Below are positions 58,416-64,000 of a stretch of DNA of 64,000 nt, piece after piece. Position 1 is the first letter of the stretch. Every line of letters starts with the position of its first letter. The notes beneath the pieces are model-generated. The model saw nothing but the letters and a program-made list of their open reading frames with translations. It had not been told where the DNA came from and ran no database searches. The DNA comes from Phycisphaerae bacterium (GTDB lineage Bacteria; Planctomycetota; Phycisphaerae; FEN-1346; JAACEH01). The stretch lies in contig JAAYDY010000052.1 in assembly GCA_012729015.1 (NCBI GenBank), positions 19,674 to 83,673 on the forward strand, in the 5' to 3' direction. The translations under genes were made by a program, and so were the position numbers.

Positions 58416-59984
58416 CTACTTCCTGGTTGGCACCATGTCCGCGCGGTTGGTGTAGTCCTGTCGCGGGGCGGCGCTGTCGCTGCGGGCCATCTCCGCGGCC
58501 GTCTGCGGCTCGGGCAACTCGATGCGCATCGCGGCGGCGAGGCCCTTGGGGATGTCCGTGTTGTCGTTGAAGCCGTCGAATCGCCACGCCGCGGCCCCCA
58601 CGGCCCACACGGGCACCGGCATCGGCGAGTGACCGAACGTGGACCACCCGATACCCGCTCGATAGCCGACCAGCTTGGCAGCCGTCAGCGGCAGCGGCTC
58701 GTAGCGGCTGTAGCCGGGCACCGCCAGGCGGCGCCCCTTCTCGTCCACCTTGCCGCGCGAGGCCATGCTGGCGTCATAGGCGTCTTCGAGCATGGTCTTC
58801 TCAGCGTCGGTGAGCGTGTCCCAGGTCAGGCCGAACCGGCTGCCCAGAGCCTGCCACAGATCCTCGGGGATGTTGTCGTCAGTCGAGGTCCAGGTCTGCG
58901 TTTCCTTGACCGAGTTGAAGACCTCGAAGCTGAAGGCGTTCCAGGACTGCGTCTGGCCGGCGAGGACCGCCATGCCCAGGGGCGACCGCTTGTAGTCGTT
59001 GTTCAGGGCCATGGCGCCGGTCTCGTGGTCGGCCGTGACGACGATCAGCGTTTCCAGGGGATGCTTGCGATAGAAACGCACGGCCTCGTCGATGGCGGCG
59101 TCCAGCGCCAGCACCTCGCCGATGGTTGCCGCGGCATCGTTGTTGTGGCCGCCGCCGTCGATCTTGCCGCCCTCGACCATCATGAAGAAACCGTCGGGAT
59201 TGTCCAGCAGTTCGATGCCCTTGGCCGTCAGCTCGGCCAGCGACACCCGGTGCGGGGGACGGTCGATCTCGTAGGGGATCTTCTCCTGGAAGAACACGCG
59301 CCGACCCGGGCGGCATGTGGCCAGCTCGTACCGCGACGTGGCCACCTGCACCCCCTTGCTTCTGGCGATGTCGAGGATGTTGCCCTGAGGCCCCTCGGCC
59401 TCGCCGACCTCGCTGCCGGCGATGTACTCAAAGGGCGACGCTGCCAGCTGGAGACCCACCTCGTACTGCTCGCCGCGGTAGGGCTGATGGGCGTAGAAGA
59501 CAGCCGGCGTGGCGTCGGTGATGCACGTGCTGGAGACGATGCCGACCTTCATGCCGCGCGCCCGGGCCGCCGTGGCCACACTCGTGTAGCACACCTTGGC
59601 GTCCGGATCCATCGACACGGTGCCGTTGGAGGTCTTGTGTCCCGTGGCCAGGGCCGTGCCGGCGGCAGCCGAATCGGTCACCTGGCTGCTGGCCGAGTGC
59701 GTGGTGATGAGGCCCGATACGGGGAACTGCGTCATGGTCAGCCGGCGGACGCCGGGCCCCGATTTGCCGGCCTTGGCGTTCTCAACTGCGCCCAGGTAGA
59801 TCTCGGCGGCGTGCACGTGGGCTACGCCCATGCCGTCGCCGATGAACAGGAATACGTACTTCGGAACGCCCTGGTTCGAAAGCACCTGCTGCTCGGTGAC
59901 CGACGGCGCGCAACCCGCCGCCAACCACAGCCCGACACAAGCGACGGCCAACCAGCACGTCGCACGACGTTCGATTCTTGTCAC
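58416..59984 (-). CDS. Lipoprotein alkaline phosphatase
   Basis: 522 residues. GTG 59984 follows AAGGAGG. A lipobox LAAGC (Cys25) predicts attachment to the membrane. Active-site motifs are intact: IGDGMG near 45, the nucleophile Ser in TDSAAAGTA near 100, TADHETGAM and FGHSPMPVP. It releases phosphate from organic esters outside the cytoplasm. It may be induced by phosphate limitation, but no Pho box was identified. Confidence 0.92.
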   Translation of the reverse strand: MTRIERRATCWLAVACVGLWLAAGCAPSVTEQQVLSNQGVPKYVFLFIGDGMGVAHVHAAEIYLGAVENAKAGKSGPGVRRLTMTQFPVSGLITTHSASSQVTDSAAAGTALATGHKTSNGTVSMDPDAKVCYTSVATAARARGMKVGIVSSTCITDATPAVFYAHQPYRGEQYEVGLQLAASPFEYIAGSEVGEAEGPQGNILDIARSKGVQVATSRYELATCRPGRRVFFQEKIPYEIDRPPHRVSLAELTAKGIELLDNPDGFFMMVEGGKIDGGGHNNDAAATIGEVLALDAAIDEAVRFYRKHPLETLIVVTADHETGAMALNNDYKRSPLGMAVLAGQTQSWNAFSFEVFNSVKETQTWTSTDDNIPEDLWQALGSRFGLTWDTLTDAEKTMLEDAYDASMASRGKVDEKGRRLAVPGYSRYEPLPLTAAKLVGYRAGIGWSTFGHSPMPVPVWAVGAAAWRFDGFNDNTDIPKGLAAAMRIELPEPQTAAEMARSDSAAPRQDYTNRADMVPTRK

Positions 59985-60027
59985 CGCAAACCTCCTTCTG
60001 GTATAAGAGAGAGCCGACAGCGTGTTT

Positions 60028-60055
60028 ATTCTAGGAGTCTGTCTCTCAGGATCAA
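60028..60055 (-). promoter_or_regulatory. Promoter of the phosphatase gene
   Basis: TTGATC, 16-base spacer, TAGAAT, ~45 bases before the GTG. Confidence 0.45.
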
Positions 60056-60237
60056 CCCCAAAACTTGTTTTCTGGGTCGGCCATAGACCGGGTTCCTGCC
60101 GCCGCGGGGCATATATGCCGTCTGTCGGCACGTTCCGACAGGACCGCCCAGAACCTGGGCCGATCCGCGGGGTTTATCACAGAGGAGCCGCCAAGCCGCG
60201 TCTCTCACGCGCAGCGGCATTTCAGGAGATGTGGGAC

Positions 60238-62274
60238 ATGATTCGCCTGACACGGATTCTGGCTGTCTTCGGCATCCTGGTTCTGGCGGCGGCGTCGGCT
60301 GCGGCCGAGGAACGGACGGTCGTCATTCCGGCCGTGTCGCTGTCGGCCCAGGGAGACGGCGAGGACGCCACCCTGACCGAGGCCCGCCGGCCGCCCGAGC
60401 GGTTTGCCGCAGGCTACGTCCATTTCTGGTACACGCCGGGCCACTGGCTCCAGTGGACGGTGGACGTGCCCGACGCAGGACAGTATGACGTGGCGCTTCA
60501 GTACGCGACCAAGATCGGCGCCTCCCGGTCGATGTCGGTCAATGGCCAGGCCGTCAAGGGGCTCGATCCGTTTGTCCTGCCGCGCACGAGCCGCTGGTCG
60601 GCTTGGACGGAGGTGCGGCTGCCGGCCCCGGTCGCCTTGAAGGCGGGGCCCAACGTGCTTCGCATCACGTGCCTGGACGATGCCAGCCTGTGGCTGAACG
60701 AGATCGTGCTCACGGCTGAAGGGCGGTCGCCGATCGTCATCAAGGCGGTCCGCTTCGCCGAGCAGGGCGGCGGCCGCGTGCAGGCGCTCACGCCCATCAC
60801 GCTCGGCTACGTCAACGAGGAAGAGAACCCGCGGGGAGAGGGCGGCGCGCCGACCTCGCAGCACTGGATGGAATGGACCATCGCGGAGGCGGTGGCGGGG
60901 GAATACGACGTCTACCTGCACTATGCGGCCGACAACGTATGCACGCGGCGGCTGGACGTGAACGGCCAGGCGGCCGCCGGATTGGAAGCGTTCGTTCTGG
61001 TCTCGACGGCCGATGACGTGAACTGGCACGAGACGAAGCTGCCGGCCACGATTCGCCTGAAAGACGGTCGCAACACGTTGCGGCTGACGAACATCGGAGG
61101 CAGACGGTTTCGTCTGAGCTCGATCCGTCTGGTGAGCCCGCCGCAGAAGACGCCGCCGGAGGCCGCTGCGGAGGCGACTCCTGCGGCCGCGGACGAGTTG
61201 CCGATGCTGCGGCCCGATCCGTCGATGCCGCCGGCGCCGCTGGGGCCGCCACTGCCGGCGGCCGCACCCGGAACGGCCCTGGCCCAGGGGCAGGAGTTGA
61301 CCCTCGGCGACCTGCGGGCCACCGTGAAAACCCTCGACGCCTTGCCCTATGTGGAGAATGACTTCTCGAAGCGGTACGCCTTCGACAACTACGATAACCC
61401 GAAGCTGCGGTACCTCCGGGAGAAGTACCGGCTCGACGACGTGGTCGCCCCCGGCAAGACGGAGTTCGAGAAGCAACTGCTCCTGATGAAGTGGGTCTAT
61501 GACCAGTGGGATTTCGGCTACCCGCGCGAGATGGTCCCCGAGCACAGCGCCATCGAAATCCTCAAGCACTCGCGCCGCGAGCACAAGTTCTTCTGCACGC
61601 ACTCGGCCGCCGTTCTGATGTCGGCGGCCAACAGCATGGGATGGGTGTGCCGCGCCATGGGCATTCCGCGGCACAGTTTTACGGAGATCTGGTCCAATGA
61701 ATACAAGAAGTGGGTTCTGCTGGACGCCACCAGCAGCTACTACCCGGAGCGCGACGGCGTGCCGCTGAATACGTATGAGTTCCGGCAGTCGCTGCTTCTG
61801 GATCAGGGCAAGGGAGTGTCGCACGTCAGGGTCACCGATGCCGGGCTCGACAAGAAGCCGCAGGACGTCCAGTACGGCCAGCGGCTGCTTTTCATCGGGT
61901 ACATCCCGAACACCAATTACATGGACCGGGACGCGGACTACGAGAAGTTCTTCATCACCAAGGACGAGTTGACCACCGGCAAGTGGCACACGCGCGATTG
62001 TCCGCCGAATCCGGCCGTGGACCCGTATTTCCCGATCAACCAGGCCGCCCTGACGCTTGTTCCCGACGGGCAGACGGTCAAGGTGACTCTCGGGACGATG
62101 ACGCCGAACTTCAAGGAGTTCCGCGTGCGTGTGGACGGGGGGGCCTGGCAAGCTACCGGAGAGGTGTTCTCCTGGCCGCTGCACGCCGGGGTCAACCGGC
62201 TGGAGGCCGTCAGCCGCAACAAGTTCGACATGGACGGCCCGGTGTCCACCGTGGTGATCGAGGGGCAGAAGTAG
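60238..62274 (+). CDS. Exported CBM6/35-like and transglutaminase-like fusion protein
   Basis: 678 residues from ATG 60238 (AGGAG 9 bases upstream). Signal peptide 1-~24. Two homologous carbohydrate-binding-like beta domains (~29-160 and ~168-300; HWLQWTVDVPDAGQYDV and HWMEWTIAEAVAGEYDV), a Pro/Ala linker (~302-350), then a transglutaminase-like domain with Cys453 (KFFCTHSAA), His479 and Asp496 (LLDATSS) as the likely triad. The C-terminal ~100 residues are beta-rich. It may cross-link or cleave glycoprotein or peptide chains at polysaccharide. No substrate is known. Confidence 0.8.
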   Translation: MIRLTRILAVFGILVLAAASAAAEERTVVIPAVSLSAQGDGEDATLTEARRPPERFAAGYVHFWYTPGHWLQWTVDVPDAGQYDVALQYATKIGASRSMSVNGQAVKGLDPFVLPRTSRWSAWTEVRLPAPVALKAGPNVLRITCLDDASLWLNEIVLTAEGRSPIVIKAVRFAEQGGGRVQALTPITLGYVNEEENPRGEGGAPTSQHWMEWTIAEAVAGEYDVYLHYAADNVCTRRLDVNGQAAAGLEAFVLVSTADDVNWHETKLPATIRLKDGRNTLRLTNIGGRRFRLSSIRLVSPPQKTPPEAAAEATPAAADELPMLRPDPSMPPAPLGPPLPAAAPGTALAQGQELTLGDLRATVKTLDALPYVENDFSKRYAFDNYDNPKLRYLREKYRLDDVVAPGKTEFEKQLLLMKWVYDQWDFGYPREMVPEHSAIEILKHSRREHKFFCTHSAAVLMSAANSMGWVCRAMGIPRHSFTEIWSNEYKKWVLLDATSSYYPERDGVPLNTYEFRQSLLLDQGKGVSHVRVTDAGLDKKPQDVQYGQRLLFIGYIPNTNYMDRDADYEKFFITKDELTTGKWHTRDCPPNPAVDPYFPINQAALTLVPDGQTVKVTLGTMTPNFKEFRVRVDGGAWQATGEVFSWPLHAGVNRLEAVSRNKFDMDGPVSTVVIEGQK

Positions 62275-62336
62275 GGCCCGACGAGGATGTCCGGGAGATT
62301 TGTGTGATTTTTCGGTAGGAATTCCCGCCAGGTCAT

Positions 62337-62365
62337 TTGACCGAAGTCCTTTTGTGGGCTATATA
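62337..62365 (+). promoter_or_regulatory. Near-consensus promoter upstream of the 62765 gene
   Basis: TTGACC, 17-base spacer, TATATA. The start point is ~62372, so the leader to the next ATG is about 390 bases. Confidence 0.55.
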
Positions 62366-62764
62366 TGAGTGATACCAAGGTCGGCGGCTGCGCCTGCCGA
62401 CCAAAACCACTTCGGGACAACTGGTGTCGCTGTTGTCATCGAGAGTCGCACCTTCGACATGTCGCAAAAGCACCCTTGCTCCGCATCATGTTGTGCGCTG
62501 AAGTAACGGAATTGACGTGCTTCCGGCGTTCTGCAACCTAGATGCCACTCCTTCGACTCGCCGGTCAACTTGCAGTTCAGTGACTATTGCGTGATCAACA
62601 CCGCACGAGGCGCCAAGTGCGTGGCTTGGCGCAGGATTCCCGCGGGGCTCCTGGGGATTATCCCAGGGCGGCCTGCCGCGGGCGTGTCGGTTGGGATGTG
62701 CGGCGTCGCGAGGCGTGTTGCTGCATTCGCCGGCGACGTCGCAGTCGAGTGAAGGAGGCGGTGC
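62366..62764 (+). other. Long untranslated leader or small RNA region
   Basis: No supported gene. A hairpin GGTCGGC/GCCGACC (about 62381-62404) lies just after the predicted transcription start. It may be a 5' leader with regulatory structure. Confidence 0.4.
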
Positions 62765-64000
62765 ATGAGGAAGCTTATCCTGTTATTGACAGTTGCGCTC
62801 ATGGCCAGCGGCACGGCCGTGGCCCAGGAAGTGCAACTGGACATCTCCAGCGGGTTCAACTGGGACATCTGGTGCGGCGTCAAGGAATACCAGGCCCTGA
62901 TGCAGCATTCTCAGCTGTACTGGGGCATCGACCTGTGTGAGATGCAGAGCGGCGTGAACATGACCGCGGCGGACATCAACCACAACGGCCCCAGCTACCT
63001 GCTCGGCAACAGCTACTGGCAGATCTGCAACGTCGATGCCGCGCTGGCCGAGGCGATGGGCATGCCGCAGGATGCGCAGGGTCGGTACATGGGCTACGCC
63101 AGCACGACGATCTGGAACCGGCCGCAGTACAAGACCGGCACCCAGGGCACGCCGCAAGACGGCGTCATCACTGGTTCGGATCGAACCTATCACATTGCTT
63201 CGCACGTCGGCAACGCCACGTTGCCCGGCGACTGGACCGAAGTGGCCGACACAACGACCTGGACGGCCGGCGGAGCGGTGTCCGGCACGGGCCTTGGCCT
63301 GAAGTTCAACCTGATGGCCAACTTTACGCGGCACAGCTCAGCGTCCCTGAATGACATCTCCGTGACGGCCGAACTGCCGGAGGCCCAGAAGGGCAAGTAC
63401 CTGAACGTCAACTTCGTCGTGGCCGTGATGGACGGCTCCAACGGTGGGCGCCACAAACGCATCTGGGCCCTCTACGGTGAAGACGGGACGGACGAGCAGT
63501 TGCTGTTCGCCTGGGAAGACTCGGTCGCCGACCTGCGTCCGCAGATGGATGGCGCGGGCGGCCCGTTCGCCGGGTTCAGCCCGGTGTACACCACCTCCGA
63601 GCGCTATTCGGTATCGACCGGCACGACCGGCGGCATGAGCATCGGCAACAGCACAATGTACGAGTTCTCGGCGCCTCTGCCGCTGGACAAGACCAAGGAC
63701 CTGTGGGGCTTCAAGATCGACGACAGCAGCCCGCTGACCAACAACCAGGCCCGCGGCGCCGCAATCTGGGCGGCCACGGCTTTCGCTGTCAGCGACACGG
63801 TCGGCCGCACCGATCCCATGCTTTCGACCATCGCGGTGGAGCCATGGCGCATTCCCGACACCGAGGACGTGCCGGCTGTGGTGACCTTGACGCTGATGGA
63901 CGCCAACCAGACGCCCATCAAGGACCTGCTGGAAGAGGCGATTGACATCGCCGTCAGCGGCGACGGGACGAGCACCATCACGTTCGTCGGCGAGGTCGAG
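62765..64000 (+). CDS. Exported protein of unknown function (3' end truncated by window)
   Basis: At least 412 residues; open at the right edge. GAAGGAGGCGG lies before ATG 62765. Signal peptide residues 1-~21 (LILLLTVALMASGTAVAQ). The mature part is beta-rich with many Gly, Ser and Thr. It shares short patterns with the PEP-CTERM protein at 36542 (VQLDIS..., GVITGSDRTYHIASHVG versus GVMTTASGVYQIGHGM), so it may be a paralogue. Its C-terminal sorting signal, if any, lies outside the window. Confidence 0.75.
   Translation, partial: MRKLILLLTVALMASGTAVAQEVQLDISSGFNWDIWCGVKEYQALMQHSQLYWGIDLCEMQSGVNMTAADINHNGPSYLLGNSYWQICNVDAALAEAMGMPQDAQGRYMGYASTTIWNRPQYKTGTQGTPQDGVITGSDRTYHIASHVGNATLPGDWTEVADTTTWTAGGAVSGTGLGLKFNLMANFTRHSSASLNDISVTAELPEAQKGKYLNVNFVVAVMDGSNGGRHKRIWALYGEDGTDEQLLFAWEDSVADLRPQMDGAGGPFAGFSPVYTTSERYSVSTGTTGGMSIGNSTMYEFSAPLPLDKTKDLWGFKIDDSSPLTNNQARGAAIWAATAFAVSDTVGRTDPMLSTIAVEPWRIPDTEDVPAVVTLTLMDANQTPIKDLLEEAIDIAVSGDGTSTITFVGEVE

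Overview
The window is GC-rich bacterial chromosome, dense with genes on both strands. It carries housekeeping genes mixed with secreted, carbohydrate-related and membrane genes of a type common in Planctomycetota and other PVC-related bacteria. The markers are a PEP-CTERM surface protein, three large paralogous secreted GH123/DUF4091-like proteins, a carbohydrate-binding/transglutaminase fusion, families of palindromic intergenic repeats, and many regulators beside polysaccharide-type genes. Rubredoxin, etfBA-glcD and QueG-like Fe-S proteins fit an anaerobic or facultative lifestyle. The phylum call is inference from gene content. No rRNA or ribosomal protein gene is present to settle it.

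Layout. 0-4.4 kb: a truncated secreted glycosidase-like gene and a six-hairpin glycosidase, leftward. 4.5-12.1 kb: recQ, divergent ribE-rlmN, then a heterodimeric ABC exporter. 12.2-15.1 kb: a nucleoside transporter, a methyltransferase/GNAT pair, and a short unannotated transcription unit. 15.3-18.7 kb: etfB-etfA-glcD. 19-25.8 kb: pdxA-rsmA, guaB, a small exported protein, guaA, a YdjM-like membrane protein and rubredoxin. 26-36 kb: an accessory island with a gene remnant against a tRNA-Leu, IclR plus a QueG-like oxidoreductase, a GH123/DUF4091-like secreted protein, an AraC regulator, a 741-residue protein built of three QueG-like modules, and a GntR/LacI-type regulator. 36.5-40 kb: a PEP-CTERM protein, a small exported protein overlapping an M24-fold protein, and tRNA-Thr. 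40-46.9 kb: a TPR membrane protein, purD, a PilZ-type protein, a repeat array and pyrR-pyrB-pyrC. 46.9-55.5 kb: two overlapping radical SAM genes, a 1443-residue multispanning membrane protein and two HTH regulators. 55.5-64 kb: a third GH123/DUF4091-like protein, a lipoprotein alkaline phosphatase, a CBM-transglutaminase fusion and a truncated secreted protein.

How the genes work together. Purine (purD, guaB, guaA) and pyrimidine (pyrR, pyrB, pyrC) genes sit near a nucleoside transporter. Cofactor genes are ribE (riboflavin) and pdxA (pyridoxal phosphate); the Etf and FAD dehydrogenase proteins use flavin. Secreted glycosidases, two carbohydrate-operon-type regulators and the surface proteins suggest polysaccharide foraging. 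Many genes overlap by an ATGA tetranucleotide, which supports several start choices. Promoters close to the sigma70 consensus stand out against the GC-rich background and mark transcription units, including two apparently leaderless genes and one short unit with no known product.

The features most worth following are the triple QueG-like protein with its flanking regulators, the short transcription unit at 15.1-15.3 kb, the radical SAM pair, the giant membrane protein, and the inverted array of hairpin repeats at 43.7 kb.
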